A DNA stretch of 64,000 nt, taken from Aquarana catesbeiana. Its lineage: Eukaryota; Chordata; Amphibia; Anura; Ranidae. The notes beneath the pieces are model-generated. The model saw only the letters and a list, made by a program, of their open reading frames with translations. It was not told where the DNA came from and ran no database searches. Position numbers and translations under genes: made by a program. The stretch is from positions 497,391,106 to 497,455,105 of the forward strand of contig NC_133328.1 of the NCBI RefSeq assembly GCF_042186555.1. The letters run 5' to 3'. Shown piece by piece: positions 11,290-21,589 of the stretch. Positions within the stretch are counted from its first letter, which is position 1. Each line of letters starts with the position of its first letter.

Positions 11290-11735
11290 TTTCTAAATAA
11301 ATGTATCTAAACTCAAAACAAAAATGTCATATACTGTATTGCAGCTTACCGGTCCTTAAATGTGGCAGCTGCATTCATTTTCATTTTTCGTTTTTTTCCT
11401 TTGTTATCACCTGATAATCCTGCAAATAGCTCACTTCCTATTCCTGGGTGGCTCTGTTCACTTGACTGTATCTATAGAGGGTGTCATGGTTGTCACCAGG
11501 CAAGACTATGTACGCCTGCCTTTGTTCACCTCTATTACATAGAAGATGGGGAGATTAGTAGTTTACCTTTTTACTGCTCTCTGTATCCATATATGTAGCA
11601 GCAAAGAAGTGGGCTTTATGTCATGCTGTCTCATGACATATACGTATATGGCCAACTCTGTTTTTGGTTCTCATTTTGAGAGTTCACACCCACCCTTGCA
11701 AGTTCCAGCTCTTCCTGTTGCATTTTTCATAATGT
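11290..11735 (+). mobile_element. Dispersed repeat, family C
   Basis: Shares a core with the segments at 35925, 38910 and 41632. The shared features are a GCAGCTTACC-type left part, a CACTTCCTATTCCTGGGTGGC middle and a GTATCTATAGAGGGTGTCATGGT part. These shared blocks are the only evidence; no ORF is credible. Probably a MITE. Boundaries are approximate. Confidence 0.45.
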
Positions 11736-11852
11736 AAAGTAAATACAAAAACCTAACATGGAGAGTGGTAATCCAAGAATTTAGACAATGATGACTCATC
11801 ATTAGTTACTTCAAGAGATACAAGACATTTTCAGGTTGGACTGTTTAAGAAT

Positions 11853-12002
11853 GGATTCAAACCTATGCATTTTTAGTGCTTTTTGCATTTTGCAGATTTT
11901 CACTACAGTCCATTTAACATGGTTTCCTATGGAACACGTTCTGTAGAGAAAATCTGCAAAATGCAAAAAACACTAAAAATGCATAGGTGTGAATCCAGCC
12001 TT
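11853..12002. repeat. Palindrome with ~48-bp arms
   Basis: GATTCAAACCTATGCATTTT and GCATTTTGCAGATTTTC in the left arm return as GAAAATCTGCAAAATGC and AATGCATAGGTGTGAATCC in the right arm, around a ~48-bp spacer. It directly abuts a second palindromic element starting at about 12001, whose arms are related. A MITE-type foldback. Confidence 0.85.
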
Positions 12003-12392
12003 AGGCTCCATTCACACTAAGGCATTTTTTGATGCATTTTGCAGAAATGCATGGGAATTTTTTTACATGGGTTCCTATGGAACATGTTCACATCAATGCA
12101 TTTTTGTACCTCTGCGTTTTTGAGAAGGGTCAGGGACTTTTTTCATGCAAAATGCAGCGTTTTGCATGTAATAGAATTCAATGGACCAGCATCAAAAACG
12201 TAAGTGCAGCATTTTTACAGCGTTTTTGCTGCATTTTTGATGCGATTTGGGCTTTTTTTTTAGACTGTATACAGTCTAAAAAAAAAAAACACAAAACGCT
12301 ATAAAAACGCTGCTCAAAAACGCGGCAAGCACCACAAAAAACACTGCAGAAACGCTCAAAAGCAACATGCATAGATGTGAATCGAGCCTAAA
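12001..12392. mobile_element. Palindromic MITE with TTCACAC ends
   Basis: The ends are TTAGGCTCCATTCACAC and GTGAATCGAGCCTAA, imperfect inverted repeats. The centre (about 12250-12296) is a perfect palindrome around GTATAC flanked by T and A runs. The whole ~390 bp folds on itself. ORFs on both strands simply reflect the palindrome. Other elements with TTCACAC/GTGTGAA ends occur at 36870, 37416, 41884, 42926, 43201 and 45746. Confidence 0.8.
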
Positions 12393-13034
12393 AGTATGTT
12401 CTTATCTCAGCATGTACCAAAAGTATTGGTGCCAAAACCACACAGTCCCTTCCGAAGGTGTGAATCTGTTCAAGTTTCAATGCCAAAAAGAAGTGGTCTG
12501 AGCATGAGAGCACTTTTTTCAACTCCTCCTTACCATCTCAATCACACAGTTTTTTACTAATTACTTTTAATTGACCTCTTGCTGATAGCTGCAACATTTG
12601 CAACATTTTAAAATCACTGTGTTGAAAACAAAGACTATGCCAAAGTTTACTTTCATCTTAAAGGTGATTTAAGAACTCAGATATAGTAAAATCCATTGTT
12701 ATTACACCAGTAGTAATATCCAGTAAGGAGTTCCATGTTACTGGCACATGTAAACAATCATTTCCCAGATTTACTTAGGAGAGGAAATAGTCACAGTTAT
12801 GTCTGTTCTACAGGAGGAAAAGCTGATGAGCCATGATGAGTATTTTCCACTCTTTTCTCTGTTTATTGTATACACAGTGATGCTTTGCTGCCATGGAGCA
12901 CTCCACTCTCTAGGCCACACTCCACACCCTGCACTTTAGGTATGTTTAAAAGCATACCTAACATATATGTACATATCTGTATTGTTGTTTGTCATGGTAC
13001 AGTTTTCAGTTCTGCATTTTGTATGGTGCCATTT
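12393..13034. other. Non-coding sequence, nothing recognised
   Basis: About 640 bp with no supported ORF, repeat boundary or RNA gene. Confidence 0.45.
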
Positions 13035-14110
13035 ATAAAGAAAATCTTGTGAGCTGTAGTTCACTAACCAATTCAATACCGCGGCAATTCTGACACTTCT
13101 CACATGTATGTAAAAATCTACATTTTTTTTTTACTGGAAAATTACTTAGAACCCCCCAAACATTATATATTTTTAGCAGAGGCCCTAGAGAATAGAATGA
13201 TGGGTGTTGCAATTTTTTATGGCACACTGTATTTATGCAGAGGTTTTTTAAACGCAATTTTTTGGAAAAAAATACACTTTATGAATTTTATTGCACACAA
13301 ACACAATATAATACCCATTTGTTTGGTAAAATATAAACAATGATGCTATGCCAAGTAAATAGATACCTTATATGTCATGCTTTAAAATTGTATACACCGT
13401 AAAACAACACCAAACTGTTGTATTTAAAATTCTCCAGTGGCAACACTTTAAACACCTTTACAGGTTTCACAGGAGGTCTGGAGCTAAAATTATTGCTCCT
13501 ACTCTGACGTTCATGACAATACCTCACAAGTGTGGTGTGATCACTGTTTACCTATGCATGTGGGCCTTACATATGCATTTGCATCTCAATGTAAACGTTT
13601 TATAAAAACTTTTTTTTTTACACGGCCTCTTTAATTTTCTTTCTTTTTTGATCAGCATCTCTTGTAACAGTATGGGCCATGACAGGTCCTCTTTATGGAG
13701 TGTTTTAGGGTCCATTAGACCCCAAATCTCTCTTCTGGCCTCCAATGTAGCCGATCAGACACAGCTCGGTCTGATCAGCTGCTTTCCTGGCCACTAACGG
13801 CCAGGTAAACAAAGAACCAAAACCGGAAGTGACTAAATCCTTGTAGCTTCCAGTTTCTGGGGTCACAGAGAGGGGGGAAACAAATCAGTTCCTCACTCTC
13901 TGTGTAGTGCAGCTGTTCCCACCGGTCACAGCCGTCCTGGGCTCCCCGATAACACGGGAGAGCCCAGGAAAGGCAAAGGCAGCAGTGGGGCTGTTTAGCC
14001 ACTCGAATCACCAGCTGCAAATTTTCATACTGGGATGATGCCTGCAGGTATACCCACTTTTCTCCCAGGACATCATATGATGTCCACCCAGGGGAAGTGG
14101 GTAAAGCGGA
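13035..14110 (-). mobile_element. piggyBac-like family member, minus strand, degraded
   Basis: Read on the minus strand it matches the middle of the 3303-8401 element. The segment with a CCCAAACATTATATATTTT-type core (plus strand, about 13150) corresponds to about 6360. The stretch with GGGTCCATTAGACCCC, CTGATCAG and ACCGGAAG (about 13700-13830) corresponds to about 5540-5750 in inverse orientation. The left end is lost; the right end is GGGAAGTGGGTAAAGCGG. No transposase frame. Confidence 0.65.
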
Positions 14111-14130
14111 CCTAATCCTTCTTGCCAATG

Positions 14131-14661
14131 TGTCAGGGCTGGGCTCCTGCTATTTACTAGCAGCTCTTTCTTTCAGTGCACAGAGGCTGCTCTGCTGTCA
14201 GTTAATTACCATCCATTCATTGTTTCCACAGTGACTCGTCTGATTATTATTACCTGCCTCATTAGTCTAGCTTTGCTCATTCCCTCGGTGCCCTCGGGTG
14301 GTCAACATCTCCAGTGTGGTCCTGTGTATGACTTGGCTTGGCTGTCGTCTCTTCTGATTCCTGCCCTTGATTTTTGGCTGCTGACAACACTGACTTCTGG
14401 TTCCCTGATCCTGGCTCATCTGATTAACCGCTCTGGCTTCTGTTTTGACTATGTTCCTGAACTGTTGTTATTTTTGCTGTTACGTTAAAGGTGTAATTTT
14501 AACTGTATTTTCTGTCTCTACCTAGTTTATGGTTTTTGACACAATGTAAACTATTTACAGGGAGCACTGCTATTACTAATCTGCTGTTACAGTAGGTAGG
14601 CAGAAATCAAGCCTCAATGTATACCCTGGGCCTGAGGTCCAAAGGGGGCTCTACTGTGACA
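14131..14661. mobile_element. Possible solo LTR
   Basis: Begins TGTCAGGGCTGGGCTCC and ends CTACTGTGACA, so TGTCA/TGACA inverted ends of LTR type about 530 bp apart. The flanking five bases (CAATG and CAGAG) agree at only three positions. I see no clear TATA box or polyadenylation signal at the expected places. Low-to-moderate confidence; it could be another repeat with chance ends. Confidence 0.35.
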
Positions 14662-14745
14662 CAGAGATTGATAGAAGACTAAAGGCCCAGTCGCACCTTG
14701 GCCTACAGGTGCATTATGTAATTTTGTGCACATTAATGTGTGTTG

Positions 14746-15796
14746 TATTAAAGTGATTCTAAAGGCAGAAGGTTTTCCACCTTAATGCATTCTCTGCATT
14801 AAAGTGGTTGTAAAGTCAGTGCTCACAACTACCGTAAACCCCTTTGGTATAACACAATATACCACGCAGTGTATGTTTTTTTTAATTCTTCCACTAAATA
14901 TCTTTTTCCACTTCACCCATGTGTGGTCACATGACCACCCGCGGTTCTCCTTCCCCGATCTAAGGGCTACAGAGGGAGGGGCTGAGATGACATCAGCCAG
15001 ACAGTCACGTGACCACACATTAGCGATGTGGAAAAGGGTACTTAGCAGCAGAATTTAAGAAAAGAAAAATACACTGTGTGGTATATTGTGTTATAACAGA
15101 GACACTTGCAGTAGTTGTGAGCACTAACTTTACTGCCAGTTGGAATAGCGGCAGGAGGGGAGGGGCAGGTTTGGAGAACAGCTCACACACAGGAGCTAGT
15201 AATGGAGGGAGGGGGAGAGGGAGAAACTGTGGGCTGACAGAGGCACATTAACTGACCATGGTATCAGGGCTCAGCAGCCATGATTACTGTGGTCAGCACA
15301 CGCAGGAACAGGCAGGATCAACCAGCTTTTTTACAGCATAGGAAAGGGCAAATGACACCCCACAAGCATTATGCGGCTTAACATGCTTCAAAGAAACAGG
15401 ATCTTTTTTTTTTTTTTACGGTTACAACCTCTTTAGGGTAAACAACCTTCTGTGTGCAGCATCCCCCCCAGCTCCCCATATACTTTCCTGAACCCCATCG
15501 CTATATCTGAGAGCAGTGTTTCTCTTTGTTCTCTCCCTCCTCACATGGCAGATTGATAGCAGTGGGAGCGATTGGCTGCTGCTGCTGTCAATCAAATTCT
15601 GTGATGAGGGACCAGGGCTGAGCCTGCAGGTGTGCCACAATAGGAAGCGGATTCCTATGGTGGCACACCAAGAAGAGGAGCCAGGAGTGACGGTGGGGGA
15701 CCCTAGACAAGGAGGAAAGGGGGCCGCTCGCTGCAAAACAATTGCACAGAGCAGGTAAGTATATATATATAAATATCCTTTTTACAATCACTTTAA
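14746..15796 (+). mobile_element. MITE, family A, split by a family B MITE
   Basis: TTAA at 14746-14749 and 15793-15796. The left end AGTGATTCTAAAGGC pairs with the complement of TTTTTACAATCACT at the right. The left portion stops at TTAA 14797-14800, where a family B element is inserted. The A sequence resumes at about 15436 with GGTAAACAACCTTCTGTGTGCAG and keeps the family core (GCTGCTGTCAATCAAATTC) and the CACAGAGCAGGTAAGTAT segment. The nesting shows B is younger than this copy of A. Confidence 0.8.
14797..15435 (+). mobile_element. MITE, family B, nested in family A
   Basis: Ends AGTGGTTGTAAAG and ...GGTTACAACCTCT, inverted repeats with one mismatch over 11 bases. TTAA lies at the left and a decayed copy (TTTA, 15432-15435) at the right. 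A second internal inverted pair (CAGTGCTCACAACTAC at 14817 and GTAGTTGTGAGCACT at 15112) suggests it may be compound. No coding sequence. Confidence 0.75.
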
Positions 15797-16232
15797 AGAT
15801 ATTAAAATCTTTTTTTTGTTTTTTGTTTTAAAAAAATAACAAAGAAAACATGCTATACTTACCTGCTATGTGCAGTGGTTCCTCGCCGGAGCTCCTGGAC
15901 CCTTCTTCCTGCCGAGTGGCCCCACAGCAAGCAGCTTGCTATGGGGGCACCCGAGCCGCGGCTCTGTGTGTCCATTCAGACATGGAGCCGTGGCTCAGCC
16001 CCACCTCCTCTCTCTCCTCACTGGCTCACCGAGTTTGACAGCAGCGGGAGCCAATGGCTGTCTCAGCCAATCGGGAGTGAGAGTCCCGGACAGCCGAGGC
16101 TCTCCTGAAACATCGCTGGATCTAAATTGGACTTGAAAGTATTAGGGGGGCTGCTGCACACTGATGGTTTTTTATCTTAATGCAAAGAATGCATTAAGAT
16201 AAAAAAAACACCTGCTTTTAGAACCACTTTAA
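15797..16232 (-). mobile_element. MITE, family A, minus strand
   Basis: Minus-strand copy: the right end is GAACCACTTTAA with TTAA at 16229-16232, and ATACTTACCTGCT near 15853 is the complement of the family's AGCAGGTAAGTAT. It contains the family hairpin (TTTATCTTAATGCA / TGCATTAAGATAAA, 16171-16205). The left boundary may share the TTAA at 15793 with the preceding copy, which would make the two elements back to back. Confidence 0.7.
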
Positions 16233-16389
16233 GCTAGCCTATTCAAATGAATGGGCTGCCAACACATCAAAACATCCAAAGAAATTAGACACACAGCACA
16301 CCACAATGGCAGTCCATTACCACGCATCACTCTGTGCTGCAATGCATGTGAATTCCCTTTTAGTGCCTTGGCACTGCAACCCACTTACG

Positions 16390-16462
16390 CATGTAATATT
16401 ATTATTATTATACAGGATTTATATAGCGCCAACAGTTTACGTAGCGCTTTACAACATACAGT
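16390..16462 (-). mobile_element. L2-type LINE 3' tail fragment
   Basis: Reverse complement of the 3' end of the L2-type element at 17390-18397: ATTATTATTATTATACAGG, then TTATATAGCGCC, then TTTACGTAGCGCTTTACAAC. Only ~70 bp remain, as expected for a severely 5'-truncated insertion. Confidence 0.75.
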
Positions 16463-16804
16463 ATACTAATTTTAAATGGGCTGTTCAATGTAATGCTTTT
16501 CAATGCACTGTGCTGAGAAATGAATGTTAGGTCCACAAAACAAAAAACTAGAAAATTGGCCCCATGGGATTGTCACTTCTATGACCCATTTCTTTTTTAA
16601 TGAATAATCCATGTTTCTCTGGGGCTGGTTTTGTCTTACGGGTTACATGTTGCCTGCTATTGCTAGAAAGAGTTACCTCAGTTTCTGAGAAGATCTTCAG
16701 TCACCTGGGTTATCGATTGATGACATCTTTTAGCGGGAAACAGCTGGCCAGTGAGTGTAACCTTTCACTTGTATATCCTCCCTGGTCACTGGGCAAGGTC
16801 AGCA

Positions 16805-17045
16805 GTTACAAGGGAAAGAAGAAAAGAGGGCGCACCAGCCTTGTGCATTATCCTTGGACGTCTTTTTATTAAAAATAAGATAAAAAACTACTCACAAGCA
16901 TGTGGGATAAAATTTGCAGTACAAATGATTTACAGATGACAGCAGTTGGTTGACTGACAAACAGACTCCAGATGGTAATAAAGGAGAAAACAAGGGCCAC
17001 TGCCGGCTGACACATTTTGAAGGCATACCTTCTTCCTCAGAGCCT
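16805..17045 (-). mobile_element. Single arm of a hammerhead-bearing foldback family
   Basis: On the minus strand it begins with CTCTGAGGAAG and a short hairpin (17005-17042). It then runs through an AATAAA-containing stretch near 16870 and ends in GGTGCGCCCTCTTTTCTTC (about 16830-16848). The palindrome at 39776-40120 has the same order: core, then AATAAA, then GGAGTGCGCTTGTCC and TTTTCTT. I infer membership of one family. No protein is encoded. Confidence 0.5.
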
Positions 17046-17072
17046 AGCAGTGTTGTCACCTTCAGCTACCCA

Positions 17073-17178
<106 letters not shown>

Positions 17179-17404
17179 CAGCTTTAAGCTCCTGGAAAGG
17201 CACCTCCCATAGGGGTCCGGAGGCGCCACCCACATTTGTGGGTGGCTCACGACACAAGGGTGACACCAAGACTCCCAACACCAAGTGTTGGGAGACGCCA
17301 CCCTATTGTCATCTACATGAGTCAATAAATAAACAAACAGTTCTTACAGTGCATACAGGAAAAGCAGTGTCTAGCAATACAAATATCTGTATATACATAT
17401 CCGA

Positions 17405-18167
17405 CATATCTGTATGGATGTCACACCACTTCCTCAAACTCAACTTGTCCAAAACCGAGCTTATAATATTTCCTCCCCCACGGGCCTCTTCCCCTGACTT
17501 CTCTGTGAAGAGCAATGGCAAAACCATCCACCCGTCCCCACATGTCAGGGTGCTAGGTGTTATCCTAGATTCTGAACTCTCCTTTCAGCCCCACATCCAA
17601 TCACTTTCCAAAGCTTGCCGCCTCAACCTCCGCAACATCTCTAAACTACGTCCCTTTCTAACCAGTGAAACTACAAAGCTCCTAAATCACTCCCTGGTTA
17701 TCTCTCGCCTTGACTACTGCAACTCACTCCTCATTGGCTTACCTTTAAATAGACTATCCCCCCTTCAGTCCATCATGAATGCTGCTGCCAGACTCATCCA
17801 CCTTACAAACCGATCAGTGTCTGCTACCCCTGTCTGCCAATCCCTCCATTGGCTACCACTCGCCCAACGAATTAAATTCAAAATACTAACAATAAGTTAC
17901 AAAGCCATCCACAACTGTGCCCCCAGCTACATCACTAACCTAGTCTCAAAATACCAACCTAAACGCCATCTCCGTTCCTCCCAAGATCTCCTGCTCTCTA
18001 GCTCCCTCATCACCTCCTCCCATATCCGCCTCCAGGACTTCTCCCGAGCCTCACCCATCCTCTGGAATTCCCTACCCCAATCTGTCAGACTGTCTCCAAA
18101 TTTATCCACTTTTAGGCGATCCCTGAAGACTTTCCTCTTCAGAGAAGCCTATCCTGCCTCCATCTAA
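17405..18167 (+). pseudogene. L2-type ORF2 fragment, RT thumb and C-terminal domain
   Basis: About 250 residues in one frame. It starts in the post-catalytic RT region (LNLSKTELIIF, VLGVILDSELSF) and continues through the group's conserved blocks SRLDYCNSLLIGLP, AAARLI, TPVCQSLHWLPL, RIKFKILT and WNSLPQSVR. It ends with FRRSLKTFLFREAY before the stop. The endonuclease and the catalytic F/YxDD part are missing. The continuous frame upstream through the microsatellite is chance, so I start the remnant at about 17405. No frameshift inside the fragment suggests a fairly recent insertion. Confidence 0.85.
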
Positions 18168-18365
18168 CAACTGCATTATTTTCTCCATTAGCTCATCCCC
18201 CACAGCTATTACCCTTTTGTATAACTTGACCCTCCCTCCTAGATTGTAAGCTCTAACGAGCAGGGCCCTCTGATTCCTCCTGTATTGAATTGTATTGTAC
18301 TTGTACTGTCTGCCCTAATGTTGTTGTAAAGCGCTGCGTAAACTGTCGGCGCTATATAAATCCTG

Positions 18366-18367
<2 letters not shown>

Positions 18368-18397
<30 letters not shown>
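18368..18397. repeat. (TAA)n tail
   Basis: Tandem TAA units forming the 3' tail of the L2-type element. A similar shorter tail occurs at 40300-40316. Confidence 0.9.
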
Positions 18398-18639
18398 AAA
18401 TACCTGTGCATGCACTGGGGGGCCATAACCAGAGTCTACAGAGGGTCCATCAAGAAAGGAAAATTACGGTAAGTATTTGATAGTGAAATTTCTGTTTTCC
18501 TGACAGACTCCTTGGAAGACTACGTGTGGGAAATAACTAGCCAAACCACACGGGCAGGTATGCTGATCAAAAACAAAACTTTAATTTGCCCCATCAACTG
18601 ATAGGATTCTTAGGCCAAAGTTTACAGACGATAAGGATG

Positions 18640-19497
18640 CAGGTTCTATGCAATAATGCATGTATTAATGGAGGCCCACGAGGCCACTTTGCAGATGACA
18701 TCTGAAGCTGCATGTCGGGTCGCTGCCCAGGAAGTCGCCATGCCCCTGGTTGAATGTGCAGTCACCGCCTCCAAAGGAGCCAAGCCCTTAGCCTTATAAG
18801 CCTGCTGGATGGTTTGTACGATCCAGGCCGCAATTGTTCTGGTTGAAGCCAGTTTCCCCTTGTTACTCCTGGAGTGTAGGATAAACAGATGATCCGAGCA
18901 TCTAAAAGGAGGAGGTAGCTTGCAGGTATTTCTTCAGTATTTACCCTACATCCAATGGGTGAGCCTCTGCGACTCATGAAACCTTGAATATAGGCAGGAC
19001 AATCTCTTGATTCTCATGGAACACTGATGTGAGTTTAGGATTTGATAGGGGATAGGGATGAGGACCACCTAGTCCAGAAAGAAAGTCAGGAATGGTTCTT
19101 TATGACCGAAAGTCCTGATCTCAGAGACCCTCTTGGCTGATGTTATGGCCACAAGGAAGGCGACTCTTGTGGAAAGATCTTTGATAGAAACTGGGTCGGT
19201 TCCCGTGGCACTGAGTCCAGCAAGTGAGTCGAGAACAAGAGGGAGATCCCACTTGGGGAATCTTGGCCTCCTTTGGGGCCTGAGTCTTGCTGCCCCTCTG
19301 AAGAACTGTCGGGTTAGAGGGTGAATGGCCCATAACGTTCCAGAGAAGGCTGACAGGGCTGAGACGTGAACCCTGAGGGAGCTGATGGAGCTGATGGACA
19401 GAGCCAGATCTAGACCAGATTGTAAGAATTCTAAGATGTCTTGTATTCCCGGATCTCTGTATGATCTTCCCATGATAATTCCACGAACTTGGTCCAT
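18640..19497 (-). pseudogene. DIRS tyrosine recombinase remnant
   Basis: Minus-strand remnant of the recombinase that would integrate circular DIRS cDNA. Visible pieces are a helical N-terminal region (19497 downward), then VAFLVAITSAKRVSEI, the block containing the first catalytic arginine. A shifted-frame section follows (18762-18977), then the conserved C-terminal block ICKVASWASINT (about 18690-18720), with a stop shortly after. At least two frame changes separate the parts. The final catalytic Tyr cannot be placed with certainty. Confidence 0.7.
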
Positions 19498-19789
19498 ATT
19501 CTCCCGTAGACCTTATTTGTGCTTTCCCTTCTCAAAAGCTTGAGAGTCGAAATTACACCTGACGCACAGCCAAGGGTTTCCAGCCTCTCCCCCTCAAGAA
19601 CCAGACCATCAGTCTCAATAGCGCCGGGCAAGGGTGCAGGACTACCCCCTGGGATAAAAGGTCTGGCCTGAGGGGAAGAGGTACCAGGTCTCCAAAGCTG
19701 AGCTGGGTCAGGAGGGGAAACCATGGCCTGTTTGGCCAGTAAGGAGCCATTACCACCATCTTGACTGCTTCCGCTCGGAGTTCCCGAAG

Positions 19790-20191
19790 TCAGAGTTGGA
19801 CACACTGGGCTCCAGGAACAAAAACTGCTGAGATATTGGCCAGGTTTTTCTGGACCCATGACATGACAGGCTCGACTTCTTGGAGCAGGGTGGAGCTCTG
19901 AGTTCCCCCTAGTCTCTTCACATAAGAGACCACTGTGGTGTTGTCCATTCTCAATAAAACTGATTCCCCTTTAGGATATGATTGAAAGGCACACCAGCAG
20001 TTCCAGGACATTCGAGCCAGGTTGTGGAGATGGGCATCCCACCTGCCTTGTGCCAGCTCTGACCTGCAATGAACTCCCCATCCGGCACCGCTGGAATCGG
20101 TCATGACAGTGACCCACGAGGTGATGGAGTGGCACGTGAGCAGGTTCCTGCATTGTAGCCACCAGAAGAGGCTGTTCCTCATTACTGTCAT
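19790..20191 (-). pseudogene. DIRS RNase H domain
   Basis: About 130 residues containing VTVMTDSSGAGWGVH (first catalytic Asp), RMDNTTVVSYVKRLGG (later acidic residue) and NLANISAVFVPG. This is the order seen in DIRS RNase H domains, which lie between RT and the recombinase. The frame is open, but the neighbouring domains are in other frames, so the polyprotein is broken. It would degrade RNA in the RNA:DNA hybrid during cDNA synthesis. Confidence 0.8.
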
Positions 20192-20407
20192 TATGCGAAT
20201 AAGTTGGTTTCTGTCTCCTGAGTCCCATTCCTGGAGAAACCCTTTCTGGAAAGGACGTAGCCTTCAAAGAGACCATTTGACCATTGAGGTAATAGAGACC
20301 ATTGTGCCGAGGATTTTGAGGCACTGAGGCCCTCAGGTGTAAGGAAGTTAGAGCCCGTGACACCCTCTCGTATGACCGGAATCTTCTCTACTGAGAAATG
20401 GTTCTTT

Positions 20408-20590
20408 CTACAGTGTCGACCTGGGCCCCAGGTATACCAGGCGCTGTACTGGTTCCAGATGGCTTTTTTCTAGGTTTAGCAACCAACCAAAATTGAACAG
20501 TGTGGAGATGACCTGAGCTCTGTGGATCAGCAGCTGCTCCCTGTCTTGAGATAGCAACAGAAGGTTGTCGAGATAGTGGTACAGCCGCAT
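20408..20590 (-). pseudogene. DIRS reverse transcriptase, downstream half
   Basis: Carries the RT catalytic block as YLDNLLLLSQDREQL, with Asn replacing the second Asp of the usual YLDD. It is followed by a region ending VYLGPRSTL. This half is separated from the fingers/palm half at 21590 by an insertion. The short RLY-encoding stretch occurs on both sides as a target duplication. The Asp-to-Asn change alone would be expected to abolish polymerase activity. Confidence 0.8.
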
Positions 20591-21580
20591 AGAAATCGCC
20601 AGGGTGTGGCTATCGAGGCTGGAGCCCCGAATGTGGAGCCCATAGCCCCGAGTCTCAGCGGGTCGCGGCTGCGGCATTGGAGGTGGAGGAGAGAAGTGCG
20701 GGCGGGTCGCGGCTGCGGCGAACGGCATTGGAGGTGGAGGAGAGAAGAGCGGGCGGGTCACGGCTGCGGCACTGGAGGTGGAGGAGAGACGAGCGGGCGG
20801 ATGATCTCTCTCCGCCCATCACCACTCTTCCGCCCTCACAGCCTGGCCACTTCAACATGGGAGCGATGTGTGGCGGGGAGCAGAGAGATGACATCATCTC
20901 TCACTGCCTGCCACACATCAGCGCTCTTCCGCCCCCACAGCGCAGACCTTTTAAATGTTGGAGGTGTGGCGGGGAGCAGAGAGATTACATCATCTCTCGC
21001 TGCCCACCCCACATCTCCGCTCTCCTGCCCTCACTAAATGGGCCAGTGCTGCCAGCCTGCCACCAATGCAGCGACAATGCACATGTGGTGGCACTGGCTG
21101 GCATGGCAAGTGACAATTTGCTAATGGTGGCAAGTGACAATCTGCTAATGGTGGCAAGTGACTTGGCAAGTGACAATCTGCTAATGGTGGCAAGTGACAA
21201 TCTGCAAATGGTGGCAAGTGATGTGGCAAGTGACAATCTGCAAATGGTGGCAGGTGATGTGGCAAGTGACAATCTGCAAATGGTGGCAGGTGACAATCTG
21301 CAAATGGTGGCAAGCGACATGGCAAGTGACACGTCCAGGGCTCCCACTGATTCTGCATTATGGTGAGTTGAACCACTTCATTATATATTACGATGTAACA
21401 ATAGAAACAATGCTCTTTGATCACCCTGACACCATATCAACCATGGTGCCATGAGGATTGCAATGCCAACACCAGACTTCCTTTGCCCACGAAAAATTGC
21501 TTACCACCGGCATGCCCCCCCGGTTGGTGACCGCTGCTATGGGCTCTAGCTCCAGCTCTTTTGCAGACCTAGCAACGCCC
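20591..21580. mobile_element. Composite insert with three tandem arrays
   Basis: An insertion within the DIRS RT, flanked by an 11-12 bp near-perfect duplication (GTACAGCCGCAT at 20579-20590 and GTACAGCCGTAT at about 21581-21592). Inside are about three ~47-bp GC-rich units (20655-20800), two ~97-bp units with a GGCGGGGAGCAGAGAGAT motif (20815-21015) and about ten units related to a 24-bp motif (21104-21340). Weak inverted ends (CAGGGTGTGGCTA and the complement of AGGGGCGTTGCTAGG) resemble hAT termini. The class is unresolved: the target duplication length does not fit hAT. Confidence 0.65.
21104..21340. repeat. 24-bp minisatellite
   Basis: About ten copies related to AAATGGTGGCAAGTGACAAT-type units, in a mosaic of 24-bp and shorter spacings. 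The unit length is a multiple of three, so ORFs run through it on both strands. These ORFs are not genes. Confidence 0.85.
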
Positions 21581-21589
21581 CTGTACAGC

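Larger units (their letters stand above)
17390..18397 (+). mobile_element. L2/CR1-group LINE, 5'-truncated 3' end
   Basis: Encodes the C-terminal part of a non-LTR reverse transcriptase in one open frame (see separate entry), followed by a ~200 bp 3' UTR. The UTR holds GTAAGCTCTAACGAGCAGGG and GGCGCTATATAAATCC and ends in a (TAA)n tail of about ten units. A microsatellite tail rather than poly(A) is typical of the L2/CR1 group. Fragments of the same 3' end lie at 16390 and 40181. Confidence 0.85.

Noticed and set aside
21104..21340. ORFs with repeated ASDNLQMV text
   Set aside because: Generated by a 24-bp repeat, open on both strands.
20677..21366. 229-codon plus-strand ORF
   Set aside because: Covers GC-rich tandem arrays inserted in a DIRS element, with no domain.
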